A stretch of DNA of 64,000 nucleotides, from positions 28,043-92,042 of the forward strand of contig NZ_PDWP01000018.1 of assembly GCF_010093235.1 (NCBI RefSeq). Reading direction: 5' to 3'. The notes under the pieces are model-generated. The model was not told where the DNA came from. It did not search any database and saw only the letters and a program-made list of their open reading frames with translations. Within the stretch, counting starts at the first letter, position 1, and the number at the start of each line of letters is the position of its first letter. The stretch is from Pseudoxanthomonas suwonensis. Its GTDB lineage: Bacteria; Pseudomonadota; Gammaproteobacteria; Xanthomonadales; Xanthomonadaceae. Positions 9,509 to 20,893 of this stretch are shown piece by piece. The translations under genes were made by a program, and so were the position numbers.

Positions 9509-9522
9509 CGAGCCGCTAGAAT
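9493..9522 (+). promoter_or_regulatory. Probable sigma-70 promoter of rpmE2
   Basis: TTGCAC (9493-9498) and TAGAAT (9517-9522) are separated by 18 bases. Transcription would start about 30 bases before the rpmE2 ATG. No Zur-type dyad was seen. Confidence 0.6.
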
Positions 9523-9559
9523 ACCGGGCTCAGTCCGCTACAGCCTACGGTGCGCCGCC

Positions 9560-9808
9560 ATGAAGGCCGACATCCATCCCGAGTACCGCGAAGTCGTCTT
9601 CCACGACGTCACCTCCGACTTCAAGTTCCTGACCCGTTCGACCCTGGCCGCCACCGCCAAGGAGTCGGTCAAGTGGGAAGACGGTAACGAGTACCCGCTG
9701 GTCAAGATCGAAATCTCCTCGGCCTCGCACCCGTTCTACACCGGCAAGCACAAGGTCGTGGACACCAGCGGCCGCATCGACAAGTTCCAGCGCCGCTACG
9801 CGCGCTGA
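9560..9808 (+). CDS. rpmE2: 50S ribosomal protein L31, type B (zinc-free)
   Basis: The 82-residue product is bL31 of the type B (C-minus) class: it starts '[16 protein letters not shown]', contains 'HPFYTGK' and '[11 protein letters not shown]', and has no cysteine at all, so it cannot bind the zinc of type A L31. L31 bridges the ribosomal subunits. In many bacteria the type B form is a Zur-controlled replacement under zinc limitation; in others it is the only form. This window does not show whether a second copy exists. The ribosome site is weak. Confidence 0.95.
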   Translation: MKADIHPEYREVVFHDVTSDFKFLTRSTLAATAKESVKWEDGNEYPLVKIEISSASHPFYTGKHKVVDTSGRIDKFQRRYAR

Positions 9809-9856
9809 TCCCGGGCGCGCCGCCACCGGCGGCGACCGCCGATGTGATGCAGATGG

Positions 9857-9884
9857 AGCGGCCGCACTCGTGCGGCCGCTTCGT
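9857..9884 (+). terminator. Terminator-like hairpin after rpmE2
   Basis: A perfect 11-bp inverted repeat (9857-9867 and 9870-9880) with a 2-base loop is followed by TCGTCGTG. It lies 48 bases after the rpmE2 stop. The remaining sequence to 10078 carries the gltA promoter and leader and no gene. Confidence 0.5.
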
Positions 9885-9973
9885 CGTGCGCGCGTTTTGC
9901 CGCTATGGGACGGACCGTGCCGCCTGCGCCCGGCTTCTACGACTTCCGTCCAGCGGACCGGGGCGTATGGGTA

Positions 9974-9982
9974 TGCGATAAT
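9974..9982 (+). promoter_or_regulatory. Extended -10 promoter of gltA
   Basis: TGC followed by GATAAT (9977-9982) forms an extended -10 element. No clear -35 was found. The predicted leader before the GTG start is about 90 bases long. Confidence 0.5.
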
Positions 9983-10078
9983 CCCGGCGTTCCGCGGCGT
10001 GCCGCCACGGACCCCCCTACCGCGACCCTTGCGCCCCGGCGCGACGGATCGCGCTTACCCCAAAGAGGAGCGCACACC

Positions 10079-11368
<1,290 letters not shown>

Positions 11369-11390
11369 TCCGCGCCAGGCAGTGGAACCA

Positions 11391-11422
11391 GGAACGCCCC
11401 GCATCGCGGGGCGTTCCTTTTT
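11391..11422 (+). terminator. Rho-independent terminator of gltA
   Basis: A perfect 12-bp GC-rich stem (11391-11402 and 11406-11417) with loop ATC is followed by five T. It begins 23 bases after the stop codon. Confidence 0.93.
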
Positions 11423-11464
11423 GTGGAAGGCGGCGGCGCCGCGGTGGCCGGCCACCGGAACCGC

Positions 11465-12103
11465 TCAGGGCCCCGGCAGGCCCCCGGCCAGCAGTCCGCG
11501 CAGCTGCACCAGCGAGGCGCGCGCCAGCGGGCGCTCGTCCAGCGGCGACAGGGGAGCCTGGCGCAGGACGTCGACCGGCAGCACGGTCAGCTCGAAGACC
11601 AGCTCCTCGGCCTCGAACACCCATGCGGTGGTGGCCAGGTCGCGGTCGCGGTCCAGGCGCACGCGGCGCCCGCGGGACTGGGCGGGGATGTCGTGCTCGT
11701 CGAGGAAGCGCGGGACCGCCTCGGGGTCGTCCGCATGCAGGTGCAGGCTGACCGGCGAACGGGCGTCGGCCGTGCCGTCCAGCACCGGGCCGACCAGGCG
11801 CGGCTGGAACGAGGCGAAGAATTCCATGGCGCGCCCGGCGGCCTCGCGCCGGATGCGCACCGCATCGGCCTGGGCGGGGCCCAGGAAGATGCGCTGGTAC
11901 TCGCGCAGGGCCTCGTCGATCTCCTGGTTGCGCGGCTGCGAGGCCTCGTCGTGGATGCCCAGCCGGCTGGCGGCCTTGCGCTTGGCCTGCTGGTAGTCGC
12001 GGATGCCGCTCTCGGCCATCAGCCGGGCGGCTTCGTGGGCGAGGCGCCGCCGGCGCTCGCCCTGCCTGGCTTCCGCATGCTGGCGCGCGCGGCCCATGGC
12101 CAT
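11465..12103 (-). CDS. Conserved hypothetical protein
   Basis: I cannot assign a function to this 212-residue protein. It has no signal peptide or membrane segment. The N-terminal third is basic and helical ('GIRDYQQAKRKAASRLGI'), which might contact nucleic acid. The middle and C-terminal parts look like mixed alpha/beta structure, with acidic and aromatic residues around 'WVFEAEELVFELTV'. The ATG at 12103 follows a GGGGGA ribosome site; a second in-frame ATG lies at 12097. It starts 71 bp downstream of mrcA on the same strand with no terminator between, so the two may be cotranscribed. Confidence 0.75.
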   Translation of the reverse strand: MAMGRARQHAEARQGERRRRLAHEAARLMAESGIRDYQQAKRKAASRLGIHDEASQPRNQEIDEALREYQRIFLGPAQADAVRIRREAAGRAMEFFASFQPRLVGPVLDGTADARSPVSLHLHADDPEAVPRFLDEHDIPAQSRGRRVRLDRDRDLATTAWVFEAEELVFELTVLPVDVLRQAPLSPLDERPLARASLVQLRGLLAGGLPGP

Positions 12104-12174
12104 TCCCCCGTTAGAACCTGGGGAGGAATGTAGCGCAGCACGGTGACGGCATGGTCATGGTGCCGCGCCCGTCC

Positions 12175-14619
12175 TCAGAAGATGTCGAAGGCCTCTTCGT
12201 CCTGGTGCTCCGGCCACAGGTAGTCGAGGTTGTTCTGCATCCGCTCCAGGTCCTCGACCTTGACGTACTCGGCCAGGCCGCCGCCGAAGGTCGAGACCCG
12301 CCCGGACGCGTCGACGTAGACCTGGACCATGCCTGCCGGCGGTTCGTTGGGCGTCTCCGGCTGTCCTTCCAGGGCCACGCGCATGTAGTCGATCCAGATC
12401 GGCAGCGCGGCCCTGCCGCCGTACTCGCGGTAGCCCAGCGACTTGAAGTCGTCGCGGCCGACCCAGACGGTGGTGGCCAGGGGGCCGCCGAAGCCGGAGA
12501 ACCACGCGTCGCGGTGGTCGTTGGTGGAGCCGGTCTTGCCGCCGACGGCCTGGCGGCCCAGCGCCCTGGCCGCGCTGCCGGTGCCGCGCTGGACCACGTC
12601 GCGCATCATCGACACCAGCTGGTAGGCGGTGCGCTCGTCGATAGCGCGCGGGGCGAGCTTGCCCGCGGGCGGCTCCGGCAGGGCGTTGCGCTCCTGCGCG
12701 CCGGCCTGGCCGGCGGCGGCCTGGTCCGGGGCCTGCAGGGCGCCGAAGTTGAAGCCGTCGACCACCTGCGGGGCCGCGCCGGCGGGGCGGCCGCCGCCGC
12801 AGCCGCGGCAGGCCACGGCCGGCTCCTCCCTGAAGACCACCGCGCCGTCGCGGTCGCGGACCTCGGCGATGAACCACGGCTCGACCCGCGAGCCGCCGTT
12901 GGCGAACACGGCATAGCCACGCGCCACCGACAGCGGGGTCAGCGAGGCGGTGCCCAGCGACATCGACAGGTTGGGCGGCAGCTCGGCCTCGTCGAAGCCG
13001 AACTGGGTGATGTAGGTGCGGGCGAAATCCACGCCGATCGCGTCGAGCATGCGCACCGAGACCAGGTTTCGCGACTGCACCAGGGCCTCGCGCAGGCGCA
13101 TCGGGCCACGGAACTCGCCGTCGTCGTTCTGCGGCGACCAGGTCTTGCCGCGGCGGTCGCGGAACACCACCGGCGCGTCGAGCACGATCGATGCCGGGTT
13201 GAAGCCCTTCTCGAACGCCGCCGCGTACACGAACGGCTTGAAGCTGGAGCCCGGCTGGCGCCGCGCCTGGGTGGCGCGGTTGAACTTGTTGCCGGAGAAG
13301 CTGTAGCCGCCCACCAGGGCGCGCAGGGCGCCGGTGTTGGCGTCCAGCGAGACCAGGGCGCCCTGGCCGCGCGGCACCTGGTCCAGGACCAGGCCGTTCT
13401 CGCCGTCCAGCCGCACCCGCACCACGTCGCCGCGCTTGAGCAGGGCGGCCGGCTTCTTGCCGGTCCAGCCCGCCGCACCCGCGGCGAGCTTCACCCGGCT
13501 GCCATCGGCCAGCACCACCTCGGCGCTGCCGTCGGCGGCGGTGGCGGCGACGATGGCCGGCAGCAGGTCCGCCTGCACCGGAGTCCCGCGCAGCTCGCGC
13601 GCCAGGCGGGCGTCGTCGGCGTCCGCGGCCACTCCCCCCTGCCGCTCCACGCCGTGCCAGCCGTGGCGGTGGTCGTACAGGCGCAGGCCGTCGCGCATGG
13701 CCTTGTCGGCGGCCGCCTGCAGGTCGGCCTGGATGGTGGTGGTGACGCGGTAGCCGCGGGTCAGCGCCTCAGGGCCGTAGCGGTTGATCATCTCCTGCCG
13801 GACCATTTCGGCCACGTACGGCGCCGATGCCTCCAGCGGCGGCTCGTGCGCACCGGCGTGCATCGGCACGGCCTTGGCCGCGGCCGCCTCGGCGGCGCTG
13901 ACGAAGCCGAGCTCGGCCATGCGGTCGAGGATGTAGTCGCGGCGGACCTTGGCGCGCTCGGGGTTGTCCAGCGGGTTGCCGGAGGAGGGGAACTTGGGGA
14001 TGCCGGCCAGCGAGGCCATCTCGTCCAGGTCCAGCTCGTCGAGCTTCTTGCCGTAGTAGAACTCCGCGGCCGCGGCCACGCCGTAGGCGCGGTTGCCGAA
14101 GAAGCTCTTGTTGAGGTACAGGGCCAGGATCTCGTCCTTGCTCAGTTCCTGCTCCATGCGCATGGCCAGCAGCATTTCCGCGGCCTTGCGCTTCAGCTTG
14201 ACCTCCGGGCTGAGATAGACCTGGCGCGCCACCTGCTGGGTGATGGTCGAGCCGCCCGGGACCTTGAGGCTGCGGGTGGTGGCCATCAGCCAGATCGCGC
14301 GGGCGGTGCCCTTGTAGTCGACGCCGCCGTGTTCGTAGAAGCGCGCGTCCTCGATCGCCAGGAACGCCTGGCGCAGCCGCAGCGGCACCTGCTCGATGGT
14401 CACCGGGTAGCGGCGGGCCTCGCCGAAGACGGCCATCAGCCTGCCTTCGGCCGTGTGCACGTACAGCGGCTCCTGCAGCTCCATCTGGCGCAGGACGGAC
14501 ACGTCGGGCAGGTCGGCCGCGATCATCCGGTACAGGACGGCCAGGGCGATCAGGCCGGCCAGGGCCAGGATCCCGGTGGCGATCAGGGCCCAGCGGAGCA
14601 CGCGGCGGAGACGGGGCAT
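12175..14619 (-). CDS. mrcA: Penicillin-binding protein 1A, bifunctional peptidoglycan synthase
   Basis: PBP1A polymerises lipid II into glycan strands and crosslinks the peptides at the outer face of the inner membrane. The 814-residue product has one N-terminal anchor (about 8-30), a glycosyltransferase domain (about 60-235; '[11 protein letters not shown]', '[12 protein letters not shown]') and an OB-like insertion. The transpeptidase domain has SxxK in '[11 protein letters not shown]', SxN as 'QSRNLVS' and 'KTGST'. Between SxN and KTG is an insert containing Cys-Arg-Gly-Cys, unusual for a periplasmic enzyme region. I chose the ATG at 14619 ('MPRLRRVL'); the frame is open further upstream but those residues are not PBP-like. 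It is divergent from pilM, an arrangement seen in other gammaproteobacteria. Confidence 0.95.
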   Translation of the reverse strand: MPRLRRVLRWALIATGILALAGLIALAVLYRMIAADLPDVSVLRQMELQEPLYVHTAEGRLMAVFGEARRYPVTIEQVPLRLRQAFLAIEDARFYEHGGVDYKGTARAIWLMATTRSLKVPGGSTITQQVARQVYLSPEVKLKRKAAEMLLAMRMEQELSKDEILALYLNKSFFGNRAYGVAAAAEFYYGKKLDELDLDEMASLAGIPKFPSSGNPLDNPERAKVRRDYILDRMAELGFVSAAEAAAAKAVPMHAGAHEPPLEASAPYVAEMVRQEMINRYGPEALTRGYRVTTTIQADLQAAADKAMRDGLRLYDHRHGWHGVERQGGVAADADDARLARELRGTPVQADLLPAIVAATAADGSAEVVLADGSRVKLAAGAAGWTGKKPAALLKRGDVVRVRLDGENGLVLDQVPRGQGALVSLDANTGALRALVGGYSFSGNKFNRATQARRQPGSSFKPFVYAAAFEKGFNPASIVLDAPVVFRDRRGKTWSPQNDDGEFRGPMRLREALVQSRNLVSVRMLDAIGVDFARTYITQFGFDEAELPPNLSMSLGTASLTPLSVARGYAVFANGGSRVEPWFIAEVRDRDGAVVFREEPAVACRGCGGGRPAGAAPQVVDGFNFGALQAPDQAAAGQAGAQERNALPEPPAGKLAPRAIDERTAYQLVSMMRDVVQRGTGSAARALGRQAVGGKTGSTNDHRDAWFSGFGGPLATTVWVGRDDFKSLGYREYGGRAALPIWIDYMRVALEGQPETPNEPPAGMVQVYVDASGRVSTFGGGLAEYVKVEDLERMQNNLDYLWPEHQDEEAFDIF

Positions 14620-14651
14620 CGAGGTTCCGATTGCAGATTTTGCGGCCGCAG

Positions 14652-14657
14652 AGTATA
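14652..14657 (-). promoter_or_regulatory. Candidate -10 element of mrcA
   Basis: Read on the minus strand the sequence is TATACT, a close match to a sigma-70 -10 element, about 33 bases before the mrcA start. No clear -35 was found. Confidence 0.4.
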
Positions 14658-14753
14658 TGATGGCGCCGAGGATGCCGCCGGGGAGGCATCCGTGGGGAGT
14701 CAGACAGGGCAGCGAGTCGGGCGGCGGGGGTCGCAGCCTGCCGCACGGGAAGC

Positions 14754-15890
<1,137 letters not shown>

Positions 15891-15891
<1 letters not shown>

Positions 15892-16646
15892 TGGCACGCA
15901 TCAATCTTTTGCCGTGGCGCGCCGAGCGCCGCAAGCAGCGCCAGCGCGAGTTCCAGGTCATGCTGGGCGTGGCCGCGATCGCGGGCCTGCTGATTTCCGC
16001 CCTGGTCTGGTTCCACTTCGACCAGCAGATCAGCGGCCAGCAGGAGCGCAACCGCTTCCTCAAGGCGGAGATCGAGAAGGTCCAGAAGCAGAACGAGGAA
16101 ATCGCCGAGCTCGACCTCAAGAAGGAACGCCTGCTGGCGCGCAAGAAGGTCATCGAGGAGCTGCAGGCCAATCGTTCGCAGATGGTGCACCTGTTCGATT
16201 CGCTGGTGCGCACCATCCCCGACGGCGTGGTGCTGACCGCCCTCAAGCAGGAGGGCGAGATCCTCACCCTCGAGGGCACCGCGCAGTCCAACGCGCGCGT
16301 CAGCAGCTACATGCGCAACCTCGAGATCTCCGGCTGGATGACCAAGCCCGACCTGTCGATCATCGAGGTCCGCAAGGACAACAAGGCGCCGATGACCAGT
16401 GGCGCGCGTGCGCTGCCGTACAACTTCAGCCTGAAGGTCCGCCTGGCCAATCCCAACGCCAGCGGCGAGGAAGGGCAGGCCATCGACCCGGCCGCGCTTG
16501 TGCAGGTCGAGGCCGAAGCTGCTGCCGCCGCCCCCGAGGCAGCGGCGGTGCAGGCCGAGGCCGAGGCCGGGGCCGCCACCGTGCAGGACGGCGGTGATCA
16601 GGGCAACAAGCCGGCGGCCAACGCCGCGGGGGGACCGGCGTCATGA
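15891..16646 (+). CDS. pilN: Type IV pilus assembly protein PilN
   Basis: PilN is a bitopic inner-membrane protein. Its short cytoplasmic tail ('MARINLLPWR', the conserved INLLP motif) docks onto PilM. A membrane segment follows at about 24-42, then a coiled coil (about 45-95) and a ferredoxin-like periplasmic domain that pairs with PilO. The 251-residue product is longer than the usual ~200 because of an Ala/Glu-rich low-complexity C-terminal tail (about residues 195-251), probably disordered. Confidence 0.95.
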
Positions 16647-17323
16647 GTCAGAAGAAGAGCGTCAATCTCAAGGAACTGGATTTCAACAACATCGGCGCCT
16701 GGCCGCAGCAGTGGAAGATGGTCCTCTGCGGGTTGCTGACGGTGGGCATCGTGCTCGTGGCCTGGTTCGCGCTGATCAACGGCAAGCGCGACACCCTGCT
16801 CAAGCTCGAGCGGGACGAGGTCGCGCTGCGCAAGCAGTTCGAGGACGAGCAGGGCAAGGCCGCGAACCTGGAACCCCTGCGCCAGCAGCTGGCGCAGATG
16901 GAGCTGGTGCTGCAGCAGATGCTGCGGCAGCTGCCCAGCAAGACCGAGATGCCGGACCTGATCGTCGACATCTCCCAGACCGCCCTCGCCAGCGGCCTGA
17001 CCAACGAGCTGTTCAAGCCGCTGCCGGAGATGCCGCGCGAGTTCTACGCGGAGAAGCCGATCGAACTGCGCATGGTGGGCAGCTACCACCAGTTCGGCGC
17101 CTTCGTCAGCGGCGTGGCCTCCCTGCCGCGGGTGGTGATCCTGACCATGCATGACATCTCCCTCAAGCCGAAGGACCGCGGGGGAATCACGCGGGCCGGA
17201 GTGCTGGAGCTGTCCGGCACGGTGAAGACCTACCGCTACCTCGACGAGAGCGAGATGCCGAAGGTCGAGCCGGCCGGCAAGGCCAAGGGCGGCAAGAAGA
17301 AGCCGAAGAAGGGGGGTAAGTGA
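16643..17323 (+). CDS. pilO: Type IV pilus assembly protein PilO
   Basis: PilO pairs with PilN in the inner-membrane alignment subcomplex of the pilus machine. The 226-residue product starts with a conserved cytoplasmic segment ('LDFNNIGAWP'), a membrane helix at about 27-46, a coiled coil (about 50-95) and a ferredoxin-like periplasmic domain. The last ~15 residues are a lysine-rich tail ('KGGKKKPKKGGK'), an unusual strongly basic end for a periplasmic domain. It overlaps pilN by 4 bases. Confidence 0.95.
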   Translation: MSQKKSVNLKELDFNNIGAWPQQWKMVLCGLLTVGIVLVAWFALINGKRDTLLKLERDEVALRKQFEDEQGKAANLEPLRQQLAQMELVLQQMLRQLPSKTEMPDLIVDISQTALASGLTNELFKPLPEMPREFYAEKPIELRMVGSYHQFGAFVSGVASLPRVVILTMHDISLKPKDRGGITRAGVLELSGTVKTYRYLDESEMPKVEPAGKAKGGKKKPKKGGK

Positions 17324-17325
17324 CG

Positions 17326-17871
17326 ATGGGGCGCCACGAACACGGCAACATGCTGCGCGGCATCGGAGCGTTGATGCTCATGCTCGCGCTCGGCGCCTGC
17401 GGCCGCGGCATCACCAGCACCCCGGGCGACGCCCCGAACCTGCGCAAGTGGGTCGCGGACGTCCGCGCCCGCCCGGCGCCGCCGCTGGATCCGCTGCCGG
17501 TCATGCAGCAGTTCGAAACCTTCGAGTACGCCGCGCAGGACCTGCGCGATCCGTTCAGCGACGCCTGGAGCAATCCTGAGGGCGGCGGCGGCCTGCGTCC
17601 CGATCCGAACCGGCCCAAGGAACCGCTGGAACAGTTCCCGCTGGACAGCCTGGACATGGTCGGCACGATCGGCCAGGGCAGCGGCCTGCTGGCCCTGGTG
17701 ATGGCGCCGGACAAGGTGACCCACCGGATCCGCCCGGGGGCCTACCTCGGCCAGAACGACGGCCGCGTGGTGGGCGTTTACGAAGACCGGATCGAACTGG
17801 TCGAACTGGTGCCAGATGGCGCGGGGGGATGGCTGGAACGTCCGGCCTCGATCGCGCTCGAAGATCATTGA
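17326..17871 (+). CDS. pilP: Type IV pilus assembly lipoprotein PilP
   Basis: PilP is a lipoprotein that connects the PilN/PilO complex to the secretin PilQ. The protein (181 residues from this start) carries a signal peptide with lipobox 'LALGAC'. A flexible Pro-rich stretch follows and then the small beta domain ('VGTIGQGSGLLALV') that binds the N-domain of PilQ. The ATG at 17326 is best spaced from GGGGGG at 17311-17316. A GTG at 17320 and an ATG at 17350 are alternatives. Confidence 0.93.
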   Translation: MGRHEHGNMLRGIGALMLMLALGACGRGITSTPGDAPNLRKWVADVRARPAPPLDPLPVMQQFETFEYAAQDLRDPFSDAWSNPEGGGGLRPDPNRPKEPLEQFPLDSLDMVGTIGQGSGLLALVMAPDKVTHRIRPGAYLGQNDGRVVGVYEDRIELVELVPDGAGGWLERPASIALEDH

Positions 17872-17886
17872 TTAGGGGATAGCACG

Positions 17887-19761
17887 ATGACCTTTTCCAA
17901 CAACCGGAGTCTGTGCAAGCCGCGGCACCCGGCGACCTTCAAGGCCGTGGGCCTGGCTGGCCTGGCCCTCGCGCTGGCCACTGCCGCCGCCACCGGTTTT
18001 GCCGCCACGCCGGCGGCTCCGGCACAGCCTTCCGCCTCGGCCGCAGGGGTAGCGGCCAAGGCCAGCGTTTCCCACATCGACTTCAAGCGCGGCGACGGCG
18101 GCGCGGGCCGCCTGGTCCTGAGGTTCGACGGCGAGGGCGTGGCCCCCGACCTGCGCACCCAGGACGGCAGCGTGGTGGTCGACGTGGCCAACGCCGTGCT
18201 GCCCGCCGAGCTGCAGCGTCCGCTCAACGTCACCGACTTCGCCACGCCGGTGCAGCGCATCGACGCCCGTCCGTACGCCGGCGGCGCCCAGCTGGTGCTG
18301 GCCACCCGCGGCGCCTACGAGTCGCTGGCCTACCAGACCGGCAACGAGTACGTGGTCGAGATCTCGCCGCGCACCAGCGCGCCGGCGGTGGGCGCGGTCA
18401 CCGGCGACAGCGTCGCCAGCGCCCAGGCCAAGGTCGCGAGCCGCCCCTACTCGGGCCGCCCGGTGACCTTCAACTTCCAGGACGTGCCGGTGCGTACCGT
18501 CCTGCAGCTGATCGCCGAGGAGTCCAACCTCAACGTGGTCGCCTCGGACACGGTGCAGGGCAACGTCACCCTGCGCCTGGTGCAGGTGCCGTGGGACCAG
18601 GCGCTGGACATCGTCCTGCGCGCCAAGGGCCTGGACAAGCGCCGTGACGGCAACGTCATCTGGGTGGCGCCGCAGGCGGAGCTGGCCTCGTTCGAGAAGG
18701 CCCGCGAGGACGCCCGCATCGACCTGGAGAACCGCGTTGACCTGGTCACCGACTACATCCAGGTGAACTACCACTCGGCCGGCGCGATCTTCAAGGCGCT
18801 GACCGAGGCCAAGGGCGTGGGCGGCGGCGGTGGCGGCCAGGGCAACAACGACAATGGCTTCCTCTCGCAGCGTGGCCGCATCGTCGCCGACGAGCGCACC
18901 AACACGCTGATGATCAGCGACATCCCGAAGAAGGTCGCGCAGATGCGCGAGCTGATCGACGTGATCGACCGCCCGGTCGACCAGGTGCTGATCGAGAGCC
19001 GCATCGTCATCGCCACCGATTCGTTCGCCCGCGACCTGGGTGCGCGCTTCGGCGTGGCCGGCCGTCGCACCGGCAACAACACCGGCGTCGTCAGCGGCTC
19101 GCTCGAGAACAACGTCAGCATCCTCAACAGCGGCATCCACAACGTTCCAGGCGGCCTGAACGTGAACCTCCCGGCCTCGGCCGAGAACGCCGGCGCGCTG
19201 GCCTACACCCTGCTGGGCCGCAACTTCGCCCTGGACCTGGAGCTGTCGGCGCTGCAGCGCGAAGGCCGCGGCGAGGTGCTGTCCAATCCGCGCGTGGTCA
19301 CCTCCAACCAGCGCGAGGCGGTCATCCGCCAGGGCCGCGAGGTCGGTTACGTGACCCTCACCGGCGGCGGCAACCAGGGCTTCGCCACGCCCAACGTGCA
19401 GTTCAAGGAAGTCGTGCTGGAGCTGAAGGTCACCCCGACCATCACCGCGGACGACCGCGTCTTCATGGCGGTCAACGTGCTGAAGGACGAGATCCTGGGC
19501 TACATCGACACCTCGATCGGCCAGGTGCCGGAGATCGCGACCCGCGAGATCAACACCGCCGTGCTGGTCGACGACGGCCAGACCGTGGTGATCGGCGGCG
19601 TCTACGAGTTCACCGACACCAACAGCGTCTCCAAGGTGCCGTTCCTGGGCGACGTGCCGTTCCTCGGCGCGCTGTTCAAGAAGAAGAGCCGCATCAAGGA
19701 CAAGGCCGAGCTGCTGATCTTCCTGACCCCGAAGGTCATGCGGGTCGAGAAGCGCGTCTGA
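17887..19761 (+). CDS. pilQ: Type IV pilus secretin PilQ
   Basis: PilQ forms the outer-membrane channel through which the pilus passes. The 624-residue product has a signal peptide (about 1-40) and one AMIN domain (about 58-140) that binds peptidoglycan; Pseudomonas PilQ has two. A secretin short N-terminal domain (about 190-250), a NolW repeat (about 265-350, with a Gly/Asn-rich loop) and the secretin barrel follow, ending in 'VPFLGDVPFLGALFKKK'. The ATG at 17887 is preceded by GGGGA. It is the last gene of pilMNOPQ, which together give twitching motility and often DNA uptake. Confidence 0.96.
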   Translation: MTFSNNRSLCKPRHPATFKAVGLAGLALALATAAATGFAATPAAPAQPSASAAGVAAKASVSHIDFKRGDGGAGRLVLRFDGEGVAPDLRTQDGSVVVDVANAVLPAELQRPLNVTDFATPVQRIDARPYAGGAQLVLATRGAYESLAYQTGNEYVVEISPRTSAPAVGAVTGDSVASAQAKVASRPYSGRPVTFNFQDVPVRTVLQLIAEESNLNVVASDTVQGNVTLRLVQVPWDQALDIVLRAKGLDKRRDGNVIWVAPQAELASFEKAREDARIDLENRVDLVTDYIQVNYHSAGAIFKALTEAKGVGGGGGGQGNNDNGFLSQRGRIVADERTNTLMISDIPKKVAQMRELIDVIDRPVDQVLIESRIVIATDSFARDLGARFGVAGRRTGNNTGVVSGSLENNVSILNSGIHNVPGGLNVNLPASAENAGALAYTLLGRNFALDLELSALQREGRGEVLSNPRVVTSNQREAVIRQGREVGYVTLTGGGNQGFATPNVQFKEVVLELKVTPTITADDRVFMAVNVLKDEILGYIDTSIGQVPEIATREINTAVLVDDGQTVVIGGVYEFTDTNSVSKVPFLGDVPFLGALFKKKSRIKDKAELLIFLTPKVMRVEKRV

Positions 19762-19783
19762 CAACCGGCCCCTGGCCGGTACA

Positions 19784-19812
19784 CGGAACGGGGCCCGCGG
19801 GCCCCGTTTCCG
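19784..19812 (+). terminator. Terminator hairpin after pilQ
   Basis: A 13-bp stem (CGGAACGGGGCCC and its complement with one bulged T) with a 2-base loop lies 22 bases after pilQ. The following sequence has only short T-runs. Confidence 0.6.
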
Positions 19813-19879
19813 TTTCCGGGCCGGCGTGGACGCGGCGCACCGGGAACCACGCCGCGCCCGGATCGGTCAGAATCGGTGC

Positions 19880-20893
19880 ATGGATACCCCGACCGCCGAA
19901 ACCGCCGCCACCCCGGATCCCGCCACCAGCGCAGCCCACGCCGCCTTCCAGCGCCTGCGCGAGCGGCTTTCGGCGGCCATCGTGGGCCAGGAGGCGCTGG
20001 TCGAGCGGCTGCTGATCGCACTGCTGGCCGACGGCCACCTGCTGGTGGAGGGCGCACCCGGCCTGGCCAAGACCACCGCGATCCGCACCCTGGCCGCGCA
20101 CCTGGAAGCGGACTTCGCCCGCGTCCAGTTCACCCCCGACCTGCTGCCGGCCGACCTCACCGGGACCGAGGTGTGGCGCCCGCAGGAGGGCCGCTTCGAG
20201 TTCCAGCCGGGGCCGGTGTTCCATCCGCTGCTGCTGGCCGACGAGATCAACCGCGCCCCGGCCAAGGTCCAGTCGGCGCTGCTGGAAGCCATGGGCGAGC
20301 GCCAGGTCACGGTCGGCCGCCAGACCTACGCGCTGCCGCCGCTGTTCCTGGTGATGGCCACCCAGAACCCGATCGAGCAGGAAGGCACGTTCCCGCTGCC
20401 GGAGGCGCAGCTGGACCGCTTCCTGATGCACGTGCGCATCGGCTACCCGGATGCGGCGATGGAGACCGAGATCCTGCGCCTGGCGCGCAACCAGGCGCGC
20501 AGCGTCCTGCACGAGACGGCGGCGCCCGAGCGCATGCCGCAGGAAGTGGTGTTCGCCGCCCGCGAGGAAGTGCTCGCCCTGCACATGGCGCCGGCGCTGG
20601 AACGCTACCTGGTGGAGGTGGTGCTGGCCTCGCGCGACGCGGCCCGCTACGACCCGGCGCTGGCCCGTCGCATCGCCTGGGGCGCCAGCCCGCGTGGATC
20701 GATCGCCCTAGAACGCTGCGCGCGCGCGCGCGCCTGGCTTGCCGGTCGCGACTACCTGACGCCCGAAGACATCCGTGCCGTGGCTCCCGACGTGCTGCGC
20801 CACCGCGTCCTGCCAAGCTACGAGGCCCTGGCCGAGGGCTGGGATGGCGACCGCCTGGTGTCGGCGCTGCTCGAACAGGTGCCGCCGCCATGA
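19880..20893 (+). CDS. MoxR-family AAA+ ATPase
   Basis: MoxR ATPases act as chaperones or activators for VWA-domain partners. The 337-residue product has Walker A 'VEGAPGLAKTTAI', Walker B 'LLLADEINRAPAKVQ', the sensor segment 'MATQNPIEQEG' and the C-terminal lid. It is the first gene of a six-gene operon with ATGA-type overlaps (moxR, DUF58, DUF4381, VWA, VWA-TPR, batD), the classic MoxR/Bat arrangement tied to envelope stress tolerance. I chose ATG 19880 ('MDTPTAETA'); the frame extends upstream without a ribosome site. Confidence 0.93.
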   Translation: MDTPTAETAATPDPATSAAHAAFQRLRERLSAAIVGQEALVERLLIALLADGHLLVEGAPGLAKTTAIRTLAAHLEADFARVQFTPDLLPADLTGTEVWRPQEGRFEFQPGPVFHPLLLADEINRAPAKVQSALLEAMGERQVTVGRQTYALPPLFLVMATQNPIEQEGTFPLPEAQLDRFLMHVRIGYPDAAMETEILRLARNQARSVLHETAAPERMPQEVVFAAREEVLALHMAPALERYLVEVVLASRDAARYDPALARRIAWGASPRGSIALERCARARAWLAGRDYLTPEDIRAVAPDVLRHRVLPSYEALAEGWDGDRLVSALLEQVPPP

